Below are positions 12,154 to 24,153 of a DNA stretch of 64,000 bases, in pieces. A program made the translations under genes and the position numbers. This stretch comes from Rehmannia glutinosa (lineage: Eukaryota; Streptophyta; Magnoliopsida; Lamiales; Orobanchaceae): assembly GCA_016081115.2 (NCBI GenBank), contig CM071931.1:24156317-24220316 (forward strand), read 5' to 3'. A model generated the notes under the pieces. It did no database searches. It was not told the origin of the DNA and saw nothing but the letters and a program-made list of their open reading frames with translations. The first letter of the stretch is position 1. Every line of letters begins with the position of its first letter.

Positions 12154-13170
12154 ATAGGCACGGCCCGTGCGTCTGTGCGGGTTTGCAGAGTTTCACTTCG
12201 TATTGACTTAGGTTTGGCCCGAGGATGTTATAAATAAAGAGGAGGCGGACCCAGAAGAAGACACACTTAGTTTACCCTAGAAAGCAGAGAAAATAGCATC
12301 CTTCTATTGGAGGAATCGAGAGAAAGATCGAGATTGCATCACGCTTTAGGATTGAAGATTGATTGAGAGATCATCGATATCCCTGAGTTTTTCTTACTCC
12401 ATTGTATTTTTATTTTCATCTAGTTGATATGGATCTGAACGATTTGTCTATGAATTATTTGTTTCCCATACCCGGCTAAACATCTTGTGATTCCGGAATT
12501 TGGGATTAGGTTAATTAACTCTTGTTTGATGCTTAATTTTAATTGAAGTTATTATTTCGAACCCTATGCGAGTACTTTGCTTTATTACTTGTTTTATCAT
12601 GTGACCAATGATTTAACATGCTTGATGTGTTGATTCATAATTTGATATATGAGTTTCAATACTAGATCTTGAGTATTTGACATGAATACTTTGCATGATT
12701 GAGAAGTGTGTGAGTATTTGTGAGGATTGTTGATCTTATATGCTTTTAAGAGTTGTTTATCTTATATTGAGTAGAGAAGCTATCATACATAATTCAATCA
12801 ACGTATTTATTGTGTTTCGAGAGAGAGGATAAATTACTTTTGTGATCGTCTTATAGGGAATATAGATAATAACTTTGGCTTGATTAATCTGATAACAAGA
12901 GGGAGATTAACTGAAACCATAATCTTAGAATCCATCCATCTACTTGATCTTTTCAATCGTAACTCTTTGCTTTGTTATTTTTATGATAAATATTTTCTTA
13001 GTTTTATAAAAAACAATCACATTTCGATCGTCTAAATAAAAATTGTGCTATTACAATCTCAATAATTAATGCATTAATTTATTAGTCTCTGTGGGATCGA
13101 CCTTGCTTACCCTATCTATTAATTACACCGTTCACTTGCGGTGAAGCTAAGAAATAAGGCGAATAGAACA
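12154..13170 (+). repeat. Gypsy-type LTR-like copy 2, in tandem with copy 1
   Basis: It starts with GGCACGGCCCGTGCGTCTGTG and runs in parallel with copy 1 to the same end, GGTGAAGCTAAGAAATAAGGCG near 13165. It is diverged from copy 1 by many substitutions, so the pair is old. The tandem arrangement without internal DNA could come from unequal recombination between related elements. Confidence 0.6.
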
Positions 13171-13781
13171 TCACCCTTGTAACATATAAGTAGTTTCACT
13201 TAATGAACAAAGAGATAAACACTCTAAAAAATAGTTAAGTAGAAGAAGATGAATTATTTTATCAAATCATATCAACATTCGTAAAAAACAGAAGAAGAAA
13301 AACTGAAAAACAAATGCTAAGAGAGGCAAAGACAGAGATGGAGAGAGGAAAAAAATGGGAAGGAGAAAAACGAGAGAATTGAGATGGAGACAGAGAGATG
13401 CAGAGGAAAAAATGGGAAGAAAGAAAATGAGAGAAAGACAAAGAATGAGAGGGAAAGGCACGAAAAAAAGGAGAAGAAAAAAGGAAGCAAAACGAAAAAA
13501 GAGGGAAAACAAGCTAAAACTCAAAAACCCCAAAAAAATGGTTCAGGAGAGTTGGGTGGGTTGAGCAGGACCCGTCTTATGGGAAATGATCCATAAGACG
13601 GTCATATACGAGTTTTTGCCAAAATATATTATGTCTTATTTCTATTATAACTTTTCGAATACTTTAAATTTTTAAATAAAAATAGATTCATATGAAAATA
13701 TATTTTGAGAGCTTTCTAACATAATATCACAGGCATATATAAATTATTGATATTTTTCATAAATAGAATCATTATCATGTA
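13171..13781. other. Non-coding stretch with a purine-rich run and a short perfect hairpin
   Basis: From about 13280 to 13530 the plus strand is almost all A and G (GAGAGAAAGACAAAG-like), and open frames there are only low-complexity shadows. At 13572-13582 and 13591-13601 an 11-bp perfect inverted repeat (CCGTCTTATGG / CCATAAGACGG) has an 8-base loop; this kind of hairpin is often the terminus of small plant transposons. No gene seen. Confidence 0.55.
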
Positions 13782-14077
13782 TAGTTAGTATTTCTTAAAA
13801 CAAGTCAATCTTGATAATGCGGGATTTTATACGAGAATGATCCCATTTATTGTGGGCTATTAGGTGCGGATATAGTACAATTACAAATACCCGATAACCA
13901 ATTTAGTCACTTACCTCTTGATTATATATATATATATAACAATAATATAACATAATATTATATTATGTTTTATTTTTAAAAGTTGAATATATTCTGTAAA
14001 ATTATTACTGATTAAAAATTTCTTTACTAAAATCCTAAATATATTTCTAATGGCACGAGTATATCATATGCATATAT
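13782..14077. repeat. Left copy of a 296-bp direct repeat
   Basis: Runs from TAGTTAGTATTTCTTAAAAC to CATATGCATATAT and matches 42825-43122 in the same orientation with few differences. Both contain a TA-rich microsatellite near the middle. The two copies bracket the Harbinger/retrotransposon block. No coding content. Confidence 0.85.
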
Positions 14078-14992
14078 CATGTTGGATTCGGATGGATTGG
14101 GGACTTAATCCCTGCGAAATCCATGTTTTCGGTTTTGGATATGGGCTCGAGGTTGAATCTTCAGCCCGGGGTCAAAACTCATTCCCAATTGATTAAATAT
14201 CTGCCCCCTTCCCCTATTATTATATAATCTTGTTGAGTCCTCTTTTGTGTAAATACATTGTTTCCCCTGAATTTAGATGGTAAATACGACTTCGTCCTCA
14301 CACCCTCAACATATAACAAAATTACCACTTTAAATATACCCAAGAGAGGAATCGTTCCAACTCAGTCTCAGAAACCCTAGCACAAGTAAGTTCCCCTTCT
14401 TCTCTTCTCTCGAACCCGTTTCTGTGAAATTGAATCATTTCTCTTATTTCTGCAATTTTATTTTCGAATGCATACACATTTTTTTTTGTATATTTTGCAG
14501 CAAGTCACTTTCGAATGTATTATTGTTTCTGCAATGATATTTTCTGAGTTAACAACTTTTTTTGTGTATTTCGTAAGAAATCGTAGGTTGAAGTTGTCGC
14601 AGACAGAAATTGGATTGTTCACGGTAAGTCTAACTCACATCCTCTTGCACAATTTCTGCTAATTTTAATAATATAATGGATCAAATAATTATTTTTATCG
14701 TGCTAAAAATGCAGTTTAAAAAACATGAAGCTTAGATTAAACTTGATGCAATATACTTGAGCTGATTGTTATATGCTTGTGCCTATACTGTCTTTTATAT
14801 TATGGTGGGTTTGTGAATGTACATGTCACTGATTTGTGAATATAGTTTTGTATATATGTTTCAAATTGGTGTGAATTAATTGCTTGGTCGTGGGTTTATT
14901 TATTTGTACATTCTTCATTTGTGCAACATAATTATATAGCATCACACAAAGGTTAGTCCATTTATTTCTCACTGTTGTTTGATTGATTATAG
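14078..14992 (+). other. Upstream region of the Harbinger transposase
   Basis: No long reading frame. The stretch contains a 5'-UTR-like sequence (GAAACCCTAGCACAAG near 14370, a string common in plant 5' UTRs) followed by pyrimidine-rich DNA, consistent with a leader exon and first intron before the transposase start at 14993. The short open frame at 14468-14662 resembles nothing known to me. Confidence 0.4.
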
Positions 14993-16023
14993 ATGGATAC
15001 AGATGAGCAAATTGACGTGTTGTTGGTTGTTAATGAAATACTTAATCTTCTTAAATTAATCATCATATGTATTCGTGTATACCGGAGACATTTTAGAGGT
15101 AACCATCGAGGTGTTAGGGAACGCATCACACAACGAGCATATAGTATCATTGATCGTATCCCAAACCAGCTTCTGCATATGCGTCAACTTGTTGATGTGT
15201 CTGACACAACATGTATTGAAAACCTCCGTATGGATAGAAACACTTTTAGTCGGTTATGCTTTCTCCTTGAACATGTTGGCAGTTTAGCCCGTACTAGACA
15301 TGTATAGATATCTGAGCAAGTGGCTATTTTTTTAGTGTTTTGGTGCACCACACGAAGGTTCGAATAGTCAAGTTTGCATTCAAGCGTTCTGGATTTATAG
15401 TTAGTAAGCACTTCAATCGAGTCCTACATGCTTTGCTTCGACTGCATAATATACTACTAGTCAATCTGAATCCCATTGACGATAATAGCAATAACGAAAG
15501 ATGGAAATGGTTTAAAGTAATCTCATTCAATAAATTAAATTGGACTGCCAAAGTTCATTTCCTTTGACTATTTAATGACTCTTACATTGTATGAGATACT
15601 AACCAATTCAAATAATTTTTTTTCTTATAGGGTTGTCTAGGGGCATTAGATGGTACATATATTGATGTAAGAGTGCCATTAAGCGACAAGGCGCGATATA
15701 GAAACAGGAAAGGCAATATATCTGTTAATGTTCTCGGTGTATGTGACCAAAACTTGCTATTTACCTACATTTTAAGTGGATGGGAGGGTTCTACAACGGA
15801 TAGTCAAGTGTTGAGAGATGTGGTTTGTAGACCTAATGGGTTGAAAATCCCACCTGGTATGATGTTTAACACTCAGTTTTCACTTTTCATATACGCATAA
15901 AATTCACCCCCATCACCATTCGTAAGTGTAAGTACTTCGGTCTATTGTTTCAGGCAAATATTATCTATGCGACTGTGGGTACATTAGCAGACCAGGATTT
16001 CTAGCACCATATCGAGGGGTAAG

Positions 16024-17732
16024 TGATGGCTCAAAAGCTACCTTTAAAACCGTAGGCAAGTGCACCTATCATTTTATAGTATAGATTATTGAGTACCGAG
16101 TGTCATTCCCACGAGGATTGTAAGTACTAATAATTACCGTCTTTTTGTTATTTAATCTAACAATTTTCAGAGTTTTTGTTTGATGAAAAAGGAAAACAAA
16201 TTATAAATTGTAAAAATGAAGGAAGATTTGTAAAATAAGAAATCAAGAGATAAAAATGTGTTTGAATGTAAATCCCTCTAGAATATTTTTGTGATTTGAC
16301 AAGTTAAAAATACAACCGTAAGCCCTTAAGTAAAAACCAACCTCTTTTAATAAAATCTCATGTCTTGTGGACCGTAGAAATTCCTAATTTAAGTTAAACC
16401 CTTTCTCAAGGCGAAAAACTTCTAATCTCAAGTTGATTAATCGAAATCTCTTTCTAGTTAAAACCCCAAGACAACATTATAACGATTTGTGAATTCCCAT
16501 ATTAGGTTTGACCCTAATCCGGAAGATTTATGTCGTCCCTATATCTAGGATTGCATGCAACTCTTTTCACTTATATAGGTTCTATTTCACCATGAATCTC
16601 GATTTCCGATGAAAAATAAACTTCAAATCAATATTGCGCATATATCAATTCGAATGAATGAAGCATAATATAAGTGAATCACACAAAATATGAAGATTTT
16701 ATTAAAAACATACACACCTTAATCACAAATCCATTCTAGAGTTCATTACATTCAAACACTAGGAGTTTAGCTACACATGATTTTGACCAAAGAATAAATT
16801 ACACAAGAAGATTTAAGTATTGTAGACATGGTGTACTTATCTTTCTCAAAATCTCAATTGACTTCTTTCTTGATTGATGATGTTGCTCCAAGCCTTCTTC
16901 TCCAATATTGCCCCAAGCTTTCTCCTCCAAGACCCCTTGATCCCAATTCTACTTAATGAAATGAATATAATGAATATTTCCCCGAGTATCTAATGAATGC
17001 TCTCCCAACTTCAACCCTTGGCTTTTATAGGCAACATTTTTGTACACCAATAGATTGATAGTACTCTCTTTTGTTAAACAATCACCCCCACTTTCATTGT
17101 TTGTTGGTGAATTCTTGTATTCAAGTGATGAGGAGCGAACATGGAGACATGTTTCAAAAAATAGGGTGTTAAAGGTGTACAAAAGTGGCCAAAAGGGATT
17201 GGTTGGTGAGTTTTCCTAAATTCCGCATAGAAAAGTTGCAAAAAGAGGTCCGGACACGCCATGTCGCCCGACACGGCCAGGTCGTCTTGTTTAATTGTGC
17301 AGAACTCGATCGACATGGCGTGCTTCCCAACACGGCCAGGCCGTGTTCCCCGACACGGCCAGTGTTGGGAACACGCCAGCCAGGCCGTGTTGGAGGCTGT
17401 TTTGTGCAAATATTTCGAGTTTTTGGCTCCCGGCGGAACACGGCCGTGTTGCCCGACACCCCCTGCCCGTGTTGGACCAAAAAGGCCCCGAAATGACGCG
17501 TTTGGCTTGGAATTTCGAGCATTTTTGCATCCTTAAACTCCCCGGTATGTTTTGACATGAATCCATGGTCCGAAATTCACCAAAATTAGCCCCGAATGGT
17601 CAATCTACATCAATAAAAGCACCTCGGAGTAATATGAACTATGTACAATCAAAAATTTACACAACTAACAATAAAATAACTCGGATTCTACTCAAATATA
17701 CACATAAAACGTGCATAAAAAGACCCTTATCA
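16024..17732 (-). repeat. 3' LTR of the Athila-like element
   Basis: TG...CA ends: on the minus strand it begins TGATAAGGGTC at 17732 and ends GAGCCATCA at 16024. A TATA box (CCTATAAAAGCC on the minus strand) lies near 17021-17032. The part 17250-17480 is a GC-rich cluster of ACACGGCC and its complement GGCCGTGT, a palindromic motif repeated many times. The minus-strand sequence just before the LTR, TTGGAGGTGGTT, is a plausible polypurine tract. Confidence 0.92.
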
Positions 17733-19425
17733 AACCACCTCCAACTTTGAACTTTGCTTGTCCTCAAGCAAAATATTATATCAAAAAGAGGGATTCAATA
17801 AATCACAACATACAAAGATGATTTTTTTTTCAACATATTGAACATAAGCAGTCAAGTTCTTGGCCTTCTCAACCCGAATTAACCATTAAGTAAAAACATA
17901 GTTTTGTAAAGCGATCGATCACAAGAAAGATCGTAATATCGGCAGCATTATTCGACTTGAAATCATCACTCCACAAATCGATAGTTATGAACAACTTCAA
18001 TTCAATAATGCCATGAAAATACAAGAATTCAATAGATCATTGTAGTTAGCCTACTGGTCATATAACCAAGCTTCTTGGAAATTATTGGAATGAGAAGTCA
18101 ATGAGTATTCATTCTCCTTTTTTTTTTCGTTCTCTTTTTTTTTTGGGACCTTTCGAGACATGCTTCCACTAGGTTTATATTTTGAATTTATGTTCAAACA
18201 CTCCTGGGGTGGTTTCCCATACTCATATTTGTGTCGTCGTTTTACGTAAAAGACAAACATGGGGCTCATGAATGCTCCTAGTTACTAAGCAACAACAAAT
18301 AGAGGAGTATAACCTCGATTGGTCCGTTTTTTTTTTCTTTTTCATTTTTTTTTCACAAGCTTGGTTTAACAACTAGTTAACCACTACTAAATCACGAGTT
18401 CTCGGCGTTCATAGCACTAGGTATCGTCGATATGCCTTAATACATCAAGTATTTATGGTGTTAGAAATCTCATCAAAATTTTGCCCGCATCCACGCTAAT
18501 CTATCCTAGAAAATCAATTGCTTCACCTTGAAAACACAAATTAACAAGTTAATGTAGGTATAATTGGGCCAAGTTATTGACTAGCAACATTCAATTTGTT
18601 AAAAATAAAAAAAAAATTAAAAAGCGCATCTCTCACAAACAAGCACACAAGCATTCCGAAAATATTATTGTACCCACCTCCAACTTTTAAAATTCACATT
18701 GTCCTCAATGTGAAAGAAAGAAATGGACAAACACACACCAAACGCTCAAAAAGCAAAGGAATTAGAATGATGTAAAAGAGGTGGAAAAAGAAAAATACGA
18801 CCTTACTACAATAGTGGAATCGGTGTTGGGCGATCATTGGGTTGTTTTGGTACGAGACCTTCAACTGCATCTTCATACCTAATCAAAGTTAAGCAACACA
18901 CAACTCGAATACCGTGAAATCTCAAATATTCCCAATTATGACAACCAAGAAGATGTTCAAGAGTTTTTTTTTTTTTTGGAAAAGGACTCTGAGGACTTGT
19001 GATTATTTTGAAAGAAAATAAAATAAAAAAATAAAAATAAATGAAAATAATTGCACACAAACATCGGGTTGCCTCCCGGTAGCGCTTAACGTCGTATAGC
19101 CGGACCATTTCACCTAAATGTGAAGATTTAATCGGGCGGAGCATTGAACTTATGAAAAAATTTATCTCTTTGAAAAACATCGCCACCCGTATCGATTTTT
19201 GAACAATTAACCTTCATGGTCCTATTTTTCTGCATGTTATTCTCAAAATGGGATTTATCTGTGGAAACTTTTGCACATTGAACATCACATACTTTCAAGG
19301 ATTTATTAGAAGACATATCAAGCAAAGAATCATTTATCCTTGTCTCAATCAAGTTTATAGGAAAACAAGTATCATTTATAGGATTTCTCAAAGGAATTTT
19401 AAAGATAACTTGTTCACCCCTACTC
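17733..19425 (-). other. Non-coding 3' internal region of the Athila-like element
   Basis: Where autonomous relatives would carry polymerase, there are only T-rich and A-rich homopolymer runs (for example near 18118-18140, 18328-18352 and 18966-18980) and short open frames without recognisable domains. The plus-strand string GGGTTGCCTCCCGGTAGCGC near 19067 is typical of Athila-type internal DNA. This is a replacement or deletion of the pol gene. Confidence 0.7.
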
Positions 19426-19707
19426 TCAAAGTAAGCTTTCCATCATGCACATCAATGAGAGATTTAGCGGTAGCCAAAAAGGACGCCCTAGAATTAAGGG
19501 AACTTCTATATCATCATGCATGTCAAGAATAATAAAATCAATCGGGAATATGAATTTATCAATCTTAACTAGCACATCTTTAACAATACCTCTAGGATGT
19601 TTAATCGATTTATCGGCTAATTGAATGTCTATCCTAATAGGTTTAAGTTCACTTAATTCCGCATGCTTGAATGTTTCATAAGACATCACGCTGATACTAG
19701 CTCCCAA
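19426..19707 (-). pseudogene. Athila-like retrotransposon protease fragment
   Basis: The minus-strand frame contains GASISVMSYETFKH, the active-site region of a pepsin-like retroviral protease (the Asp expected directly before GAS lies upstream of the Met used here), then IQLADKSIKHPRGIVKDVLV and VPLILGRPF. These match the plant gypsy retropepsin pattern in order and spacing. The enzyme would process the Gag polyprotein. The frame upstream is broken, so it would not be made as a full Gag-Pro fusion as read. Confidence 0.85.
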
Positions 19708-19813
19708 GTCGGCTAGTGCCCTATCAACAGTAAACCATCAATTGTGCAAGGGATAATAAAGCTTCCTGGATCATTAAATTTTTGTGGTAGTTCATTGGAA
19801 GGACATTTATTAT

Positions 19814-20182
19814 TCAATCGCACATTTGATAATTTATTAAGCTTATTTTCACTAGAATGATGTCATTAAGATCCCTAACATGCTTTGAATGAGGGTCAAC
19901 AAATGGAATATTGGCATGTAATTGTTTAAAAGAATCAAGGTACTTACCAAATTTGTCTTCCCTTCTATCTTCTTCTTTAGACTGTAAGTAAGGATCTTGG
20001 GCTTGTATTCGCAATCTCTTTTTCATGAGCTTTTCTTTGGGCATGTCATCCTCCACGTATTTACGCATGGCGGCATTGGCATAATCATGCTCATGTGGAA
20101 AACGATGGTGATTGCCTTTACGTGCTCCCCTCGGGTTTGGCTCGGTATTACCCGAAACTACCTTGTGGCCTTTTGAAATCAT
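19814..20182 (-). pseudogene. Gag-Pro linker region of the Athila-like element
   Basis: A charged minus-strand frame with KFGKYLDSFKQLHANIPFVD, a segment that in Athila-type elements lies between the gag domain and the protease. It ends before the protease because of a frame break. No enzyme function is expected of this stretch itself. Confidence 0.65.
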
Positions 20183-20937
20183 CTTCGCAACCGCCTATTT
20201 GATTTTCCGATTATGGATAGATGCCTCTTGATTTCTCAAGGATGTTTCCACCGCCGAATCGAGTATCTCGTTGATTGCACAAACTTTGTTATAAGATCTT
20301 CCAAGTTAGGCTTACCTTGATTTGGGCCGAAATCGGGAGACGTGTGTAGATCAAGATTGGGATTAGGTCGTGGTTGGCCTTGGTTTCCCAACCGAAATTA
20401 GGATGTTGTCTCCACCCAAAGATTATATGTGTTCTTTGTAAGGATTACTTGGGTAATTTCGCCTTGATTCCCAACGTAATTAGCCTGTTCACTTGAGGTA
20501 TTGTGTGTGGGCAGTCCCGATGATTATGCAATCCTCCGCAAGTTTCACAAGATAAAACATGCGGTGGTGGTGGTTTAGAGCCGCTAGATCATCGATCTTT
20601 TGGGTCAAAGCTTCGACATGTGCAAATAGTGTAACCACTTTGCATCCGCATTATAAACACCCACGCTCACAGGTTTACCTCATACGGATTGCCATTGATA
20701 GCCATTCATGGCCATTCCCTCTATCGAGATCTTGGGCGCCTTGTGTTTTATTGTTCAAAGTTCCCCGGCCGCATCAATCATTTGCCTTGTTGACGAGTAG
20801 CCCATTGTAAAATGTTTGGACTTGCATCCAAATAGGAAGACCATGATGTGGGCATTTCCGCAACAATTCTTTGAATCTCTCCCAAGTGTCGTATAAGGTC
20901 TCGTCATCTTCTTGAGTGAATGAAGAGATTTCATTCC

Positions 20938-21455
20938 TCAATCGTGCGCTTTTGGCTTTGGAAAATATTTCAAAAGGAACTTTTCAAACCATGATGTTCC
21001 ACGTTGTAATCGCTCCTTTGGCAAAGTATTTAGCCATTGTTTAGCCCGTCCCCGAAGAGTAAATGGGAATAGGCATAAACGGATGGCATCATCAGAGACC
21101 CCATTGATTTTGAATGTATCGCAAATTTCGAGGAAATTTGCGATATGATTATTCGGATCTTCGTCTGGTAGGCCGTCGAATTGAACGAATTGTTGCACCA
21201 TTTGAATGACATTCGGTTTGATTTCAAAATTATCAAGCGGCGGAACGGGGCCTTACTTACGGTGCTAGATGACGTGTCGTCCATGGATGGTTTGGCATAG
21301 TCATACATAGTTCTTTGTTCATCCTCCATGACGAAATCTTTACTTTCGTTAGTATCCTCTTCGTGGTCTGTGTTAGTACTTTCCTCTGTGTTGCTACCGG
21401 CGGTGTCGCGCTTCCAAATTCGGCGACGAGTAGGCATACACCATGCGGTAAACAA
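20938..21455 (-). pseudogene. Athila-like gag (Retrotrans_gag domain) remnant
   Basis: Two overlapping frames give the start region (PTRRRIWKRD, EQRTMYDYAKPS, near 21455-21290) and the capsid-like domain (VQQFVQFDGLPDEDPNNHI, then RLCLFPFTLRGRAKQWL and FLLKYFP at 21201-20938). This is the Retrotrans_gag family, which assembles the particle coat. A shift near 21240 separates the parts. The open frame at 21030-21455 in the second frame is partly a shadow. Confidence 0.8.
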
Positions 21456-21570
21456 AGAGGATAAATATAAACTAAGACTTACAAAGATAGATAAAATGAA
21501 AGATAATGGTAAAAAAAATAAAAATAAAAAATGATTAAATTAACAAAAATAAAGCGTTCTTAATATTACA

Positions 21571-21587
21571 ATCCCGAAACGGCGCCA
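21571..21587 (-). other. Primer-binding site of the Athila-like element (tRNA-Asp type)
   Basis: The minus strand reads TGGCGCCGTTTCGGGAT, one or two changes from TGGCGCCGTTGCCGGGG, complementary to the 3' end of plant tRNA-Asp and usual for Athila/Tat gypsy elements. It lies six bases from the LTR. Confidence 0.8.
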
Positions 21588-21593
21588 AAAACT

Positions 21594-23310
21594 TGATGGC
21601 TCAAAAGCTACCTTTAAAACCGTAGTAGCAAGTGCACCTATCGTTTTATAGTATAGATTATTGAGTACCGAGTGTCATTCCCATGAGGATTGTAAGTACT
21701 AATAATTACCGTCTTTTTGTTATTTAATCTAACAATTTTCGAGTTTTTGTTTGATGAAAAAGGAAAACAAATTATAAATTGTAAAAATGAAGGAAGATTT
21801 GTAAAATAAGAAATCAAGAGATAAAAATGTGTTTGAATGTAAATCCTCTAGAATGTTTTTGTGATTTGACAAGTTAAAAATACAACCGTAAGCCCTTAAG
21901 CAAAAACCAACCTCTTTTAATAAAATCTCATGTCTTGTGGACCGTAGAAATTCCCAATTTAAGTTAAACCCTTTCTCAAGGCGAAAAACTTCTAATCTCA
22001 AGTTGATTAATCAAATCTCTTTCTAGTTAAAACCCCCAAGACAAAGATTATAACGATTTGTGAATTCCCATATTAGGTTTGACCCTAATCCGGAAGATTT
22101 ATGTCGTCCTATATCTAGGATTGCATGCAACTCTTTTCACTTATATAGTTCTATTTCACCATGAATCTCTCGATTTCCGGATGAAAAATAAACTTCAAAT
22201 CAATATTGCGCATATATCAATTCGAATGAATGAAGCATAATATAAGTGAATCACACAAAAAATATGAAGATTTTATTAAAAACATACACACCTTAATCAC
22301 AAATCCATTCTAGAGTTCATTACATTCAAACACTAGGAGTTTAGCTACACATGATTTTGACCAAAGAATAAATTACACAAGAAGATTTAAGTATTGTAGA
22401 CATGGTGTACTTATCTTTCTCAAAATCTCAATTGACTTCTTTCTTGATTGATGATGTTGCTCCAAGCCTTCTTCTCCAATATTGCCCCAAGCTTTCTCCT
22501 CCAAGACCCCTTGATCCCAATTCTACTTAATGAAATGAATATAATGAATATTTCCTGAGTATCTAATGAATGCTCTCCCAACTTCAACCCTTGGCTTTTA
22601 TAGGCAACATTTTTGTACACCAATAGATTGATAGTACTCTCTTTTGTTAAACAATCACCCCCACTTTCATTGTTTGTTGGTGAATTCTTGTATTCAAGTG
22701 ATGAGGGAGCGAACATGGAGACATGTTTCAGCAAAATAGGGTGTTAAAGGTGTACAAAAGTGGCCAAAAGGGATTGGTTGGTGAGTTTTCCCTAAATTCC
22801 GCATAGAAAAGTTGCAAAAAGAGGTCCCGGACACGGCCATGTCGCCCGACACGGCTAGGTCGTGCTGTTTAATTGTGCAGGAACTCAGTCTAACATGGCC
22901 GTGCTTCCCAACACGGCCAGGCCGTGTTCCTGGACACGGCCATGTTGGGGAACACGGCCAGGCCGTGTTGGAGGCTATTTTGTGCAAAAATTTCGAGTTT
23001 TTGGCTCTCGGCGGAACACGGCCGTGTTGCCCGACACCCCCTGCCCGTGTTGGACCAAAAAGGCCCCGAAATGACGCATTTGGCTTGGAATTTTGAGCGT
23101 TTTTGCATCCTTAAACTCCCCGGTATGTTTTGACATGAATCCATGGTCCGAAATTCACCAAAATTAGCCCCGAATGGTCAATCTACATCAATAAAAGCAC
23201 CTCGGAGTAATATGAACTATGTACAATCAAAAATTTACACAACTAACAATAAAATAACTCGAATTCTACTCAAATATACACATAAAACGTGCATAAAAAG
23301 ACCCTTATCA
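21594..23310 (-). repeat. 5' LTR of the Athila-like element
   Basis: Nearly identical to the LTR at 16024-17732, with small indels, so the insertion is young. It keeps the TATA box (near 22594-22605) and the ACACGGCC/GGCCGTGT cluster (about 22825-23050). Differences between the two copies often fall at CAG or CTG (for example TTCCTGAG here against TTCCCCGAG near 16976). Confidence 0.92.
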
Positions 23311-24153
23311 GTAAGATATCATTTGGATGAGTGGGGTCAAGGTAGATCTGTGCCTCAAGCTTTCAATCTCCGACACTCCAAGGCACAGAATGTTATAGAG
23401 AGAGCTTTTGGTTTATTGGACGGTAGGTAGGCTATCTTACGGAGCAATGCGTTTTACCCGGTAAAGACGCAAAATCGCATTATCATGGCTTGTTGTTTGC
23501 TCCACAACTTCATTCGAACCACAATGTCTAGAGATCCTTTAGAAGATGAGATACATGATTTGTTCACTAACCCTAGAGCTGGCTAGAATGATGATAATGA
23601 TAACGATTACGTTGACCAAGTGGATTCCTCGCATTCCTGGACCAATTGGAGAGACGAACTAGCAATGTCCATGTACAATGATTGGCATGGTTCGTGTCGT
23701 GGCTGAATTGAAGATTTCCTAAATGAATCCCTATTTAATATTAGACGATGTTTTTAGAATCGAGTTATTATCGCAATTTTATTATATGTAACTTGTATTG
23801 TTTAACTATTTTAGACTTTTTATATTATGATGTATTTGATGGCTTTGTAGTTTGTAATATTTCATATGTTGGTGGTCGCTTAACTAGTCTGGTTTTTGTG
23901 TATGTAAAAAAAATGAAAAGTCAAAATGTGTTGGTTATAAATAATGTAAATATAATGGAGTCTTCTATGAGTGTTGATAAATGTGGTCAAACACGAAAGA
24001 CCATTGCTTCAAGGAGGTGATGGTCGAGTCAGAATGAGCAAGTGCTTCTCCATGCGCTTAAGGAAATAGTAGTTGGAGTTTGGAAGTGCGATAATGGTTT
24101 CAAGGCAGGATATCAGGCTATCTTAGAGAAATCAATACATCAAGCATTTCCAG

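Larger units (their letters stand above)
16024..23310 (-). mobile_element. Non-autonomous Athila-like gypsy element with gag and protease only
   Basis: Two LTRs of 1709 and 1717 bp (16024-17732 and 21594-23310) enclose 3.9 kb. A 5-bp target duplication GTAAG stands at 16019-16023 and 23311-23315, and removing the element restores the transposase frame (PYRG|VRYHLDEW), so the limits are certain. The minus strand has a primer-binding site, a gag domain and a retroviral-type protease. No reverse transcriptase, RNase H or integrase is seen. Elements of this type depend on enzymes from related autonomous copies. Confidence 0.92.
14993..23706 (+). pseudogene. PIF/Harbinger transposase, interrupted
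   Basis: Exon 1 (14993-15516) opens with MDTDEQIDVLLVVNEIL and includes the conserved RMDRNTFSRLCFLL segment. Exon 2 (15630-15856) holds GCLGALDGTYIDV with the first catalytic Asp and GWEGSTTDSQVLRD with the second. Exon 3 starts at 15954 (GKYYLCDCGYI...FLAPYRG) and is cut at 16023 by the Athila-like element. It resumes at 23316 (RYHLDEWGQG) and reaches IERAFGLLDGR, which carries the Glu of the DDE triad, and CCLLHNFIR. The frame is broken by a stop at 15305-15307, a T-run frameshift near 15330, a stop after LLDGR and another near 23583. The enzyme would cut and rejoin transposon ends; this copy cannot. Confidence 0.88.

Noticed and set aside
13267..13596. Overlapping open frames on both strands rich in Arg/Lys/Glu or Phe/Leu/Ser
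   Set aside because: They are translations of a purine-rich low-complexity run; no domain, and each frame gives the same repetitive composition.
17169..17566. Six overlapping open frames on both strands in the Athila LTR
   Set aside because: They arise because the ACACGGCC/GGCCGTGT cluster is GC-rich and poor in stop codons in every frame. The same set occurs in the other LTR.
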